5,817 nucleotides of DNA from contig JAJXTQ010000142.1 in assembly GCA_021783685.1 (NCBI GenBank), positions 1 through 5,817 of the forward strand, in the 5' to 3' direction. The stretch comes from Pseudomonadota bacterium. GTDB taxonomy: Bacteria > Pseudomonadota > Gammaproteobacteria > UBA5335. A program made the translations under genes and the position numbers. Under the pieces are notes generated by a model, which was given only the letters and a program-made list of their open reading frames with translations, was not told the DNA's origin and did no database searches. Below are positions 1 through 5,817 of this stretch, in pieces. The stretch's first letter is position 1. The number at the start of each line of letters is the position of its first letter.

Positions 1-1194
1 GCGCTGGTGCGCGACCCGGCCAAGGCACGTCCCGCCGAGGCCGAGGGCGTCGCGATCACGACCGCGATCGACGACATCCTGAACGATGCGTCCATCCACA
101 TCGTGGCGGAGCTCATGGGCGGCTGCGAACCGGCCCGCGAGTGGGTCCTGCGCGCCATCGCCGGCGGCAAGCATGTCATCACCGCCAACAAGGCGCTGAT
201 CGCCCAGCACGGCAACGAGATCTTCGCCGCTGCCGAGAAACACGGCGTCATCGTCGCGTTCGAGGCGGCCGTCGGAGGCGGCATCCCCATCATCAAGACC
301 ATCCGCGAGGCGCTCGCCGGCAACGACATCCGCTCCGTCGCCGGCATCGTCAACGGCACCACCAACTACATCATGACCGAAATGCGCGACCGCGGCCTGG
401 ATTTCGGCGCCGCCCTGGCCGAGGCCCAGGCTCTGGGCTACGCCGAGGCCGATCCCAGCTTCGACGTCGGCGGCATTGATGCAGCCCACAAGCTGGCCAT
501 CCTCGCCGCCATCGCCTTCGGCACGCCGCTGAGCTTTCCCCATGTGGCGATCGAGGGCATCGACGCCATCGGCGCGCAGGACATCCACTACGCCGATACG
601 CTCGGCTACAGCATCAAGCATCTGGCCATCGCCCGCCGGGATGCCGAGGCAGTCGAACTGCGCGTGCATCCCACCCTGATCCCGCAGCGCCATCTGCTGG
701 CCCGCGTCGACGGCGTCATGAACGCCATCCTGGTGCAGGGCGACGCCGCCGGCGAGTCGCTGCTGTATGGTGCGGGCGCCGGCGCTCTGCCCACCGCGTC
801 CTCGGTCGTCGCCGACCTGGTCGACGTGCTGCGCCTGCTGTCGGCCGAACCCGACCACCGCGTGCCCTATCTCGGCGTGCGGCCGGGCGCCGTGACCGAT
901 CTGCCGGTGCGCCCGCTGGCAGCGATCCACTCGGCCTATTACCTGCGCCTCGGCGTCGAGGATCATCCCGGCGTCGTGGCGGACATCACCCGCATCCTCG
1001 CCGATCACGCGATCAGCATCGAGGCCATGCTCCAGCGGCCGGATCCCGCGCGCCCGGACACCATGCCCATCATCCTGCTCACCCATCGGGTGTGGGAGCG
1101 CGCCATGGATCAGGCGCTCGACGCGATTGCGCAGCTCGCCAGCGTGCGCGGCCCCATCACGCGCATCCGGGTCCATACCGACGGCGCGTGCTAA
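1..1194 (+). CDS. hom: Homoserine dehydrogenase, 3' part (5' end outside window)
   Basis: Homoserine dehydrogenase reduces aspartate semialdehyde to homoserine with NAD(P)H, at the branch leading to threonine and methionine, in the cytoplasm. The reading frame is open from base 1 (Ala-Leu-Val before the first GTG at 7), so the gene is cut by the window; 397 codons remain. About 35-40 residues with the N-terminal GxGxxG nucleotide-binding turn should lie upstream, judging from the usual length of about 430. Visible landmarks, in order: GGKHVITANKALIA (end of the Rossmann domain), AAVGGGIPII, the family signature NGTTNYI (nt 352-372), GYAEADPSFDVGGIDAAHK with the conserved Asp and Lys of the catalytic domain, and a C-terminal ACT domain starting near YYLRLGVEDHPGVVADI. 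The ACT domain in this family is associated with feedback control by threonine. It is followed by thrC on the same strand, presumably in one operon. Identification is firm. Confidence 0.96.
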   Translation, partial: ALVRDPAKARPAEAEGVAITTAIDDILNDASIHIVAELMGGCEPAREWVLRAIAGGKHVITANKALIAQHGNEIFAAAEKHGVIVAFEAAVGGGIPIIKTIREALAGNDIRSVAGIVNGTTNYIMTEMRDRGLDFGAALAEAQALGYAEADPSFDVGGIDAAHKLAILAAIAFGTPLSFPHVAIEGIDAIGAQDIHYADTLGYSIKHLAIARRDAEAVELRVHPTLIPQRHLLARVDGVMNAILVQGDAAGESLLYGAGAGALPTASSVVADLVDVLRLLSAEPDHRVPYLGVRPGAVTDLPVRPLAAIHSAYYLRLGVEDHPGVVADITRILADHAISIEAMLQRPDPARPDTMPIILLTHRVWERAMDQALDAIAQLASVRGPITRIRVHTDGAC

Positions 1195-1221
1195 CCTCTC
1201 CTTTTTGAACACGAGATCATC

Positions 1222-2364
1222 ATGGCCCCCGCTTCGCTCTACACCGGATTGATCGACAAGTACCGCGACCGGCTGCCCCTGCCCGCGGACGTGCCGGCGG
1301 TCAGCCTCTGTGAGGGGCAGACGCCCCTGATCCGTCTGGCCAACGTGGAACGCGACCTGGGCGGCGACCTGGCGATCTATGCCAAGTTCGAGGGACTCAA
1401 TCCCACCGGCTCGTTCAAGGACCGCGGCATGACGGTGGCCGTGACCCAGGCCGTGGCCGAAGGCAGTCGCGCCATCATCTGCGCCTCCACCGGCAACACC
1501 TCGGCCTCGGCAGCTGCCTATGCCGCCCGCGCCGGCCTGACCGCCTTCGTGCTCATTCCCGAGGGCAAGATCGCACTGGGCAAACTGGCCCAGGCCATGG
1601 CCCACGGCGCGGTGGTGCTGCAGATCCAGGGCAATTTCGACGACGGCATGCGCCTGGTGCGGGAGGTCGCCGCCCAGGCACCCATCACCATCGTCAACTC
1701 CATCAATCCCTTCCGTCTGCAGGGCCAGAAGACCGCTGCCTTCGAAATCGTCGAGGCCCTCGGGCGCGCGCCCGACTACCACTGCCTGCCGGTCGGCAAC
1801 GCCGGCAACATCACCGCCTACTGGATCGGCTACTCGGAGCTGGCCACCGCCAGCGGCGCGACGACCACCGTCGCCTGCAGCCATTGCGGCGGCGAGTGCC
1901 CCTATCCGCGTGCGCCCGTCATCACGGCACGTCCCCGCATGCTGGGCTATCAGGCGGCCGGCGCCGCGCCCTTCCTCCACGGCGGCCCGGTCGCGCATCC
2001 CGAAACCATCGCCACCGCGATCCGCATCGGCAACCCGCAGAGCTGGTCGGGCGCGCTGGCCGCGCAGCAGGAATCGGGCGGCTGGTTCGCGGCCTTCTCC
2101 GACGATGAGATCGTGGAGACGCAGAAATATCTGGCCCGACGCGAGGGCGTGTTCTGCGAACCGGCCTCGGCCGTGTCGCTGGCCGGCGCATTGACCGACA
2201 TCCGGGCCGGCCGCATCCCCCGCGGCAGCACCATCGTCTGCACCCTCACCGGCCACGGCCTCAAGGATCCAGACCTCGCGATTGCGCGCATGCAGGGACC
2301 GGTGGTGCGGGTGGCGGCCGAGCGGCTGGCCGTGGAACAGGCGCTGATGCCGCACCTGGGCTGA
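1222..2364 (+). CDS. thrC: Threonine synthase (PLP-dependent, fold type II)
   Basis: Threonine synthase converts O-phosphohomoserine to threonine and phosphate using pyridoxal phosphate. The 380-residue protein shows the PLP lysine in GSFKDRGM (Lys66), the substrate loop [10 protein letters not shown] (88-97), the glycine-rich phosphate-binding loop [10 protein letters not shown] (191-200), [10 protein letters not shown], the conserved [12 protein letters not shown], and a C-terminal [12 protein letters not shown]. This is the short threonine synthase type of about 350-360 residues, not the longer E. coli-like type. The excess length is explained mainly by about 20 residues near 214-233 that hold Cys219, Cys222 and Cys226 (C-X2-C-X3-C), at a place where family members I recall have a short loop before the [15 protein letters not shown] stretch. 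The ATG at 1222 is chosen because it lies 27 nt after the hom stop and has a weak GAG at 1213-1215 at suitable spacing. The operon with hom supports the role. Confidence 0.96.
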   Translation: MAPASLYTGLIDKYRDRLPLPADVPAVSLCEGQTPLIRLANVERDLGGDLAIYAKFEGLNPTGSFKDRGMTVAVTQAVAEGSRAIICASTGNTSASAAAYAARAGLTAFVLIPEGKIALGKLAQAMAHGAVVLQIQGNFDDGMRLVREVAAQAPITIVNSINPFRLQGQKTAAFEIVEALGRAPDYHCLPVGNAGNITAYWIGYSELATASGATTTVACSHCGGECPYPRAPVITARPRMLGYQAAGAAPFLHGGPVAHPETIATAIRIGNPQSWSGALAAQQESGGWFAAFSDDEIVETQKYLARREGVFCEPASAVSLAGALTDIRAGRIPRGSTIVCTLTGHGLKDPDLAIARMQGPVVRVAAERLAVEQALMPHLG

Positions 2365-2370
2365 TCACGC

Positions 2371-3381
2371 ATGGCGCGTCGCTCGGTCACCCTGCTGGTG
2401 CCGGGGCTGGCCGAGCCGCCCCGCGATGTCGGCGATTTCCCGCCGACGCCGACACTGGATCGCCTCGTCGCACGGGCCAGCGCCACTCCCGATCCGGAAA
2501 CGGTTTTCGAACGGGCGCTCACGCGGGGATTCTGCGCGGCGGACCCGGCGCCCTGGGCGGCGCTTTCCTGCTGGGGCGATACCGGCGCGCCGCCCGCAGG
2601 CCCCGTGCTGGGTGCCGACCCCCTGCACCTGCAGGCCGGCACCCAGCATCATGTGCACTTCGATCAGGCGCGCCTGGATCTCGACGCCGAGGAAAGCGCC
2701 GGGCTCCTGAATAGCCTGAACGCTTTGCTGCAGAGCGACGGCATGGCGCTGGTGGCGCCCGCGCCGGGCCGCTGGTATCTCCATTTGCCCGCTGCGCCCG
2801 ATATCACCACCCAGCCGCTGAGTCATGGTCTGGCGCCGGGCGCCTCGCTCTGGGCGCCTCACGGACCCGGCGCCGTGCGCTTCAAGGGGCTTATGACCGA
2901 GCTGCAGATGCTGCTGCACGACCATCCGGTCAACACCGCCCGCGAGCGCCTGGGTCAACTGCCGGTCAACAGCCTGTGGCTGTGGGGTGAGGGCTCGCTT
3001 CCCCTCGAGCGCCGCGCGCCGTTCGATCTGATCGTGGGCGGCGATGCGATGGCCCGCGGCCTGGCGCTGGCGAGCGGCGCGGCCTGGCGCGCCGACTGGT
3101 CCGCCCTCGGCGCATCCGCACCGATCCTGCCGCTGCGCATCCTCTGGGTGGTCGACGACCTGCTGCGCCCCGCCCTGTGGAGCGACCGCGAAGCCTGGCT
3201 GGACGGGCTGGTGCACCTGGAAAACGCGCTGGCAACCGCGCTGGAAACGCAACTGGCCCGCGCGCGCCTCGAGCTCCGCCCGCTCGCGGGCCATGCCTAT
3301 CGATACCTGCCCGGCCACCGCTGGCGCCTCTGGCGCCGCGCCCGGCCCTTCGCCACCCGCCTGCGCGCCACATCCGGTTGA
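2371..3381 (+). CDS. RpfE-like / COG4255 protein, degenerate phosphoglycerate-mutase-like (AP superfamily) protein
   Basis: A 336-residue cytoplasmic-looking protein without signal peptide or membrane segments. It starts with a hydrophobic strand (VTLLVPGLAEP, 6-16), contains LGADPLHLQAG (80-90), a conserved-looking VNSLWLWGEG (199-208) followed by a second strand DLIVGGDAMARGLA (219-232), an ILWVVDDLL stretch (257-265), and an Arg-rich C-terminus. These traits match, from memory, the family annotated as regulatory protein RpfE type or predicted cofactor-independent phosphoglycerate mutase, common in beta- and gammaproteobacteria and often close to thrC and recJ. The NSLWLWGEG element resembles the NxIWLWGxG element of ApgM-type mutases. 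The metal-binding Asp-Gly expected at the N-terminus of an active enzyme is not apparent (VPGLAEP instead), so catalysis is doubtful. The ATG at 2371 lies 6 nt after the thrC stop with only a poor ribosome site, suggesting translational coupling. The biochemical role is unknown. Confidence 0.8.
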   Translation: MARRSVTLLVPGLAEPPRDVGDFPPTPTLDRLVARASATPDPETVFERALTRGFCAADPAPWAALSCWGDTGAPPAGPVLGADPLHLQAGTQHHVHFDQARLDLDAEESAGLLNSLNALLQSDGMALVAPAPGRWYLHLPAAPDITTQPLSHGLAPGASLWAPHGPGAVRFKGLMTELQMLLHDHPVNTARERLGQLPVNSLWLWGEGSLPLERRAPFDLIVGGDAMARGLALASGAAWRADWSALGASAPILPLRILWVVDDLLRPALWSDREAWLDGLVHLENALATALETQLARARLELRPLAGHAYRYLPGHRWRLWRRARPFATRLRATSG

Positions 3382-3423
3382 CCTTTCCGGTCCCGATGCG
3401 CTTCGACCCGGCAGTGACGGCGC

Positions 3424-3454
3424 AAAAAAAGCCGCCGACCGGGCGGTCGGCGGC
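3424..3454 (-). terminator. Intrinsic terminator of the alkB-like gene
   Basis: A perfect 10-bp GC-rich stem (gccgccgacc at 3431-3440 with ggtcggcggc at 3445-3454) closes a 4-nt loop and is flanked on its left by seven A (3424-3430). Read on the minus strand this is a hairpin followed by seven U, starting 18 nt past the stop codon of the alkB-like gene. For plus-strand transcripts leaving the RpfE-like gene the same hairpin forms 50 nt after its stop, but no U-tract follows, so it should stop that operon poorly if at all. Confidence 0.9.
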
Positions 3455-3472
3455 GCGTGTTCGGATGCCGCC

Positions 3473-4705
3473 TCAGGCGACGGCAGCGCGGGCTTGGGCT
3501 TGCGCCGCGGCCGCCATCAGCTCGGGGCGTCCGCTGCGCAGATTGGCCTCGTGCGCCAGCCGGCGTTCTTCCGGAGAGGCGTGGAGCCGATCCCATTCCA
3601 GCAGCGCCGGCGACCAGGTGCGATGCCAGAGCGCCGGGATGATGGCCAGACCGATGGCCTGGAAGTAGCCCATATTGTGCGGCAGACGCGGCGCATGCAC
3701 GTCCTCGAGTCGCCAGAACTCCCGCTGGGGGTCCAGATGATGCTGGGAATGCCGGCCGATGTTGTCCACGAACCAGTTGGTCACGCGGTTGAACGAATCC
3801 CAGGAATGGTGCGCCTTGATCTCCGAGCCGGGCACCCGGACGATGCCGTAGTGCTGGCTGTAGGTGCCGAGCTTGTAGCCGAAGTGCGCGTTGAACACCG
3901 CCAGCAGAAACCAGAACAGCCCCATCAACCCACTCACGGCAAAGACGAACAGCACCAGTGCCGCTTCCGCGATCCAGCCCTGGATCAGCCGGTTGCGCCA
4001 CGTCATCGTGGGCAGCCCCAACTTCTCCAGGCGATCCTTCTCGATGGCCCAGGCCGTCTGATAGTCCTGCGGCGCCGTGCGCAGGAAATAGCGGTAGACG
4101 CTCTCGCCGCGGAACGCCGTGCTGGAATCGGCGGGGGTGCCGACGGTGAAATGATGGCCGTAGGGATGCTCGATGGCGTAATAGGTGAACAAGCCGAACA
4201 GCGAGCAGGCGCGCGAACTGAAGACCGAATAGGGCTCCCAGGTGCGGTGCGACAGCTCATGGCCGATGGACACCGAGCCGATCGAGGCGATCTGGGAAAA
4301 GAGCAGCGCGCCGATCAGATAGCTGCCCCAGCCATCGCCCGCATGGGCGGCGATCATGTCGAAACCGCTCAGCGACTGCACCAGCGTGGCCAGACCCAAC
4401 AGGTCGCCGCCGTCGTGTCCATGCGCCAGCATCCAGATGAAGGCCCAGAACGCGGCAAGACTGACGGGAAAGTAGGTCCAGAGCATCCACACGAAAATGC
4501 GCGGATGGCCGTAGGTGCGGGACTGCTCGTCGTCCCCGGACAGCCGCTCGGCCAGCGACAGGCCCAGCAGAACGGCGAGCACGCCGACCAGCACATTCGC
4601 CGGCCCGACGATGAGCGCGTAGATCACGCCCAAAGACAGGGCGATGGGAACGAAAAACCGCAGATAAGCCCAGCCCGAACGGGCGGGCGCCATGATGACG
4701 TCCAT
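3473..4705 (-). CDS. alkB: AlkB-like membrane diiron monooxygenase (alkane 1-monooxygenase family)
   Basis: A 410-residue integral membrane hydroxylase of the fatty-acid-desaturase/AlkB superfamily. These enzymes use a non-haem diiron centre, O2 and electrons, usually from rubredoxin, to hydroxylate terminal methyl groups of alkanes or related substrates. Hydrophobic segments lie around residues 11-31, 36-52, 71-93, 126-148, 165-178, 243-272 and 345-360. The histidine motifs are HELSHR (149-154), EHPYGHH (179-185) followed by GTPADSSTAFRGES, TYSQHYG (281-287), and GRHSQHH (317-323), giving the nine ligand histidines expected of AlkB. Compared with textbook AlkB motifs (HELxHK, NYxEHYG, LQRHSDHH) several residues differ, so the substrate is uncertain; a XylM-like or other hydroxylase is possible. 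There is no fused rubredoxin; the end is Ala-rich. The start is ATG at 4705 because GGAGGAGGA lies 4 nt upstream of it; the longer in-frame start at 4831 would add 42 non-membrane residues unlike the family. It is divergent from an acyl-CoA synthetase gene. Confidence 0.88.
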   Translation of the reverse strand: MDVIMAPARSGWAYLRFFVPIALSLGVIYALIVGPANVLVGVLAVLLGLSLAERLSGDDEQSRTYGHPRIFVWMLWTYFPVSLAAFWAFIWMLAHGHDGGDLLGLATLVQSLSGFDMIAAHAGDGWGSYLIGALLFSQIASIGSVSIGHELSHRTWEPYSVFSSRACSLFGLFTYYAIEHPYGHHFTVGTPADSSTAFRGESVYRYFLRTAPQDYQTAWAIEKDRLEKLGLPTMTWRNRLIQGWIAEAALVLFVFAVSGLMGLFWFLLAVFNAHFGYKLGTYSQHYGIVRVPGSEIKAHHSWDSFNRVTNWFVDNIGRHSQHHLDPQREFWRLEDVHAPRLPHNMGYFQAIGLAIIPALWHRTWSPALLEWDRLHASPEERRLAHEANLRSGRPELMAAAAQAQARAAVA

Positions 4706-4708
4706 GTG

Positions 4709-4719
4709 TCCTCCTCCTC
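4709..4719 (-). promoter_or_regulatory. Strong Shine-Dalgarno site that fixes the alkB-like start
   Basis: Read on the minus strand the sequence gaggaggagga ends 3 nt before the ATG at 4705. The nearly perfect and repeated GGAGG supports this start over the upstream in-frame ATG at 4831 and the internal ATG five codons in. Confidence 0.85.
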
Positions 4720-4827
4720 GACCCGTCTTGGGCGACGAATCCGCTTTTTTATTGAACCAAAACCAGCTTGCACCCCGATGCGGAGCGCGGTCAAGTGCCG
4801 CCATCCCGCATGCCGACCGGCCTCGAT

Positions 4828-4843
4828 GCATCCGGTGTGATGC
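4828..4843. repeat. Short inverted repeat GCATC-N6-GATGC
   Basis: GCATC (4828-4832) and GATGC (4839-4843) form an inverted repeat with a 6-nt spacer, overlapping the 8-bp palindrome GATGCATC (4825-4832). It sits in the middle of the divergent intergenic region and could be an operator half-site pair, but arms of five bases also arise by chance. Confidence 0.25.
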
Positions 4844-4888
4844 GCGCCGCCCCTCCCCTCATCCCTGGCGGTCGCAGGCTGCCGTCTC

Positions 4889-4917
4889 TTCAAATGCCGA
4901 CGCCGACATCATACGAT
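4889..4917 (+). promoter_or_regulatory. Candidate sigma-70-type promoter of the acyl-CoA synthetase gene
   Basis: TTCAAA (4889-4894) matches four of six bases of the -35 consensus and TACGAT (4912-4917) four of six of the -10, with exactly 17 nt between them. Transcription would begin near 4924 and give a leader of about 37 nt before the ATG at 4961. The match is moderate and was found by eye. Confidence 0.4.
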
Positions 4918-4922
4918 GACGT
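4906..4922. promoter_or_regulatory. Imperfect 17-bp palindrome over the candidate -10 (possible operator)
   Basis: Centred on 4914, the arms ACaTCAT and ATGAcGT match at six of seven positions around the 3-nt centre ACG. It covers the candidate -10 hexamer of the synthetase promoter, the position expected for a repressor site of a TetR- or GntR-type regulator. The regulator itself is not in the window, so the assignment is inference. Confidence 0.3.
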
Positions 4923-4947
4923 TTTTGTTTCTTCCCTCACCCCTCTC

Positions 4948-4953
4948 AGGAAA
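4948..4953 (+). promoter_or_regulatory. Ribosome binding site of the acyl-CoA synthetase gene
   Basis: AGGAAA ends 7 nt before the ATG at 4961 and supports this start over the in-frame ATG at 4988. The site can pair with an upstream stretch at 4927-4933. Confidence 0.65.
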
Positions 4954-4960
4954 CGTTGCT

Positions 4961-5817
4961 ATGGATCAGCACGACCTCGTCGGCCCGATGGACATCGTCA
5001 AGGGCATTCCCAGAGTCATCGAACGCGTACCGGCCATCGTCCGGGCCGTACGCGCCACGCGGGCCGAGTCGGAAAATGACTCCATGCCGCTCTTTTTCGA
5101 GCGCACCGTCGCGCGCCATGCGGACAACGTCGCGATCTACTACGAGGATCGCGTGATCACCTATGACCAGTTCAATCGCCAGGCGAACAGGATCGCGCAC
5201 TACCTGCAAAGCCAGGGCATCGGCAAAGGCGACACCGTCGGCCTCTACATGCACAACCGCCCGGAATTCCTCATCTGCCTGGTGGGAATCGCCAAGAGCG
5301 GCGCCTGCACGGCCCTGATCAACACCGCCCAGATCGGGCCGGTGCTGGTGCACAGCCTCAATCTGGTCAACGCGACGATGTGCATCGTGGGCGAGGAACT
5401 GACCGAGCCCTTCCTGGCGGTGCAGGACCAACTGACCATGGCCAAGGATCGCGCCTATTGCGTCGCCGACCGCGACGTCCTGGCCGATGTCGGCAGTGTT
5501 CCCGCCGGTTTCATCAACCTGTTCGCGGTGGCCAAGGACATGCCGGACACCAATCTGGCCGTCACGCGGACCCTCACCCGCAGCGATCATTTCGTCTACA
5601 TCTACACCTCGGGCACGACCGGGCTGCCGAAAGCGGCCATCACCGATCACAACCGGTTCACCAAGGCGTTCAACATCATCAACGTCGTCAAGAACCTGAG
5701 CAGCAAGGACATCTATTACCTGCCGCTGCCGCTGTTCCACGCCACCGGCCTGCTCCCGTGCTGGGGTTCGGTCGCCGGTTCCGGCGCCGCAGTGGTGATC
5801 CGCCGCAAGTTCAGCGC
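4961..5817 (+). CDS. Long-chain acyl-CoA synthetase, FadD6/VLACS-like, 5' part (3' end outside window)
   Basis: This adenylate-forming enzyme would activate a fatty acid with ATP and CoA to an acyl-CoA. The first 285 codons are present and the frame is still open at the window edge; family members are about 600 residues, so roughly half is missing. After an N-terminal stretch predicted to be helical (MDIVKGIPRVIERVPAIVRA, 10-29), the AMP-binding domain follows: LFFERTVARHADNVAI (44-59), ITYDQFNRQANRIAHYL (66-82), NRPEFLICLVGIAKSGA (99-115), HSLNLVNATMCIVGEEL (131-147), the ATP-binding P-loop YTSGTTGLPKA (215-225, nt 5603-5635), and YYLPLPLFHATG (252-263). The HSLNLV..IVGEEL and IYTSGTTGLPKAA patterns match the FadD6/SLC27 (very-long-chain synthetase, fatty acid transport protein) branch rather than classical FadD. 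ATG 4961 is chosen for its AGGAAA site. It is divergent from an AlkB-like hydroxylase, consistent with activating a fatty acid derived from the hydroxylated product. The exact substrate is unknown. Confidence 0.9.
   Translation, partial: MDQHDLVGPMDIVKGIPRVIERVPAIVRAVRATRAESENDSMPLFFERTVARHADNVAIYYEDRVITYDQFNRQANRIAHYLQSQGIGKGDTVGLYMHNRPEFLICLVGIAKSGACTALINTAQIGPVLVHSLNLVNATMCIVGEELTEPFLAVQDQLTMAKDRAYCVADRDVLADVGSVPAGFINLFAVAKDMPDTNLAVTRTLTRSDHFVYIYTSGTTGLPKAAITDHNRFTKAFNIINVVKNLSSKDIYYLPLPLFHATGLLPCWGSVAGSGAAVVIRRKFS

Larger units (their letters stand above)
4706..4960. promoter_or_regulatory. Divergent intergenic control region between alkB-like and acyl-CoA synthetase genes
   Basis: This 255-bp region separates two divergently transcribed genes and must hold both promoters. 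It contains an AT-rich patch at about 4745-4764 (six T, then attgaaccaaaacc), unusual for this GC-rich window, about 40-60 bp upstream of the alkB-like start. A TTGACC hexamer lies on the minus strand (4794-4789), but no good -10 is found at standard spacing, so the alkB-like promoter may depend on an activator; this is inference. GATGC occurs three times on the plus strand (4777, 4825, 4839). No convincing ORF was found in it. Confidence 0.6.

Noticed and set aside
1195..1221. T-run (ctcctttttg) after hom as a possible terminator
   Set aside because: No GC-rich hairpin precedes it, and thrC follows after only 27 nt on the same strand.
2365..3318. Open frame of 317 codons on the minus strand opposite the RpfE-like gene
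   Set aside because: Gln/Arg/Gly-rich product with no family features; the plus-strand gene has conserved motifs and operon spacing.
3424..3454. Bidirectional terminator for both convergent transcripts
   Set aside because: The stem is symmetric but only the minus-strand reading has a U-tract; the plus-strand reading is followed by gcgtgttc.
4706..4831. N-terminal extension of the alkB-like protein by 42 residues
   Set aside because: The extension would cross the strong Shine-Dalgarno site and AT-rich promoter-like patch, and it is not membrane-like or seen in the family.
3044..4840. Open frame of 598 codons on the plus strand running across the RpfE-like gene and opposite the alkB-like gene
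   Set aside because: It overlaps two well-supported genes in other frames, its product is Arg/Pro/Gln-rich without recognisable domains, and long antisense frames are common in high-GC DNA with strong third-position GC.
4946..5740. Open frame of 264 codons on the minus strand opposite the acyl-CoA synthetase
   Set aside because: It mirrors the codon pattern of the synthetase, whose motifs are unmistakable; the composition (Asp-, Val-, Gly- and Arg-rich with no motif) is typical of an antisense shadow.

Overview
The window is high-GC, densely coding DNA. The protein families (Hom with a C-terminal ACT domain, a short-type ThrC, an RpfE/COG4255-like protein directly behind thrC, and an AlkB-family membrane monooxygenase) suggest a gamma- or betaproteobacterium, more likely a hydrocarbon-using gammaproteobacterium. 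The genus cannot be fixed from this sequence.

Left part (1-3381, plus strand): a threonine-biosynthesis operon. It holds the 3' part of hom (homoserine dehydrogenase, start outside the window), then thrC (threonine synthase, 27 nt downstream), then a 336-residue RpfE-like protein 6 nt behind thrC. Hom makes homoserine and ThrC makes threonine from O-phosphohomoserine. The homoserine kinase needed between them (ThrB) is not in the window, although the third gene carries a motif reminiscent of ApgM-type phosphoglycerate mutases. ThrC has an apparent insertion with a Cys-X2-Cys-X3-Cys motif.

Middle (3382-4705): a short convergent intergenic region with a strong hairpin. Its A-tract makes it an intrinsic terminator for the minus-strand gene that follows. 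That gene encodes a 410-residue AlkB-like diiron membrane hydroxylase. It has all nine expected histidines but differs from textbook AlkB at several residues around the iron-binding motifs.

Right part (4706-5817): a 255-bp divergent intergenic region, then the first 285 codons of a FadD6/VLACS-like long-chain acyl-CoA synthetase on the plus strand, cut by the window end. The shared region has a plausible sigma-70-type promoter for the synthetase, an imperfect palindrome over its -10, and a possible hairpin pairing with its ribosome binding site. The hydroxylase and synthetase could act at the two ends of one route (terminal hydroxylation of a hydrocarbon or lipid, then CoA activation of the derived acid), but the intermediate dehydrogenases, rubredoxin and a regulator are not visible here.

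No RNA genes, insertion sequences, CRISPR arrays or other mobile elements were seen.
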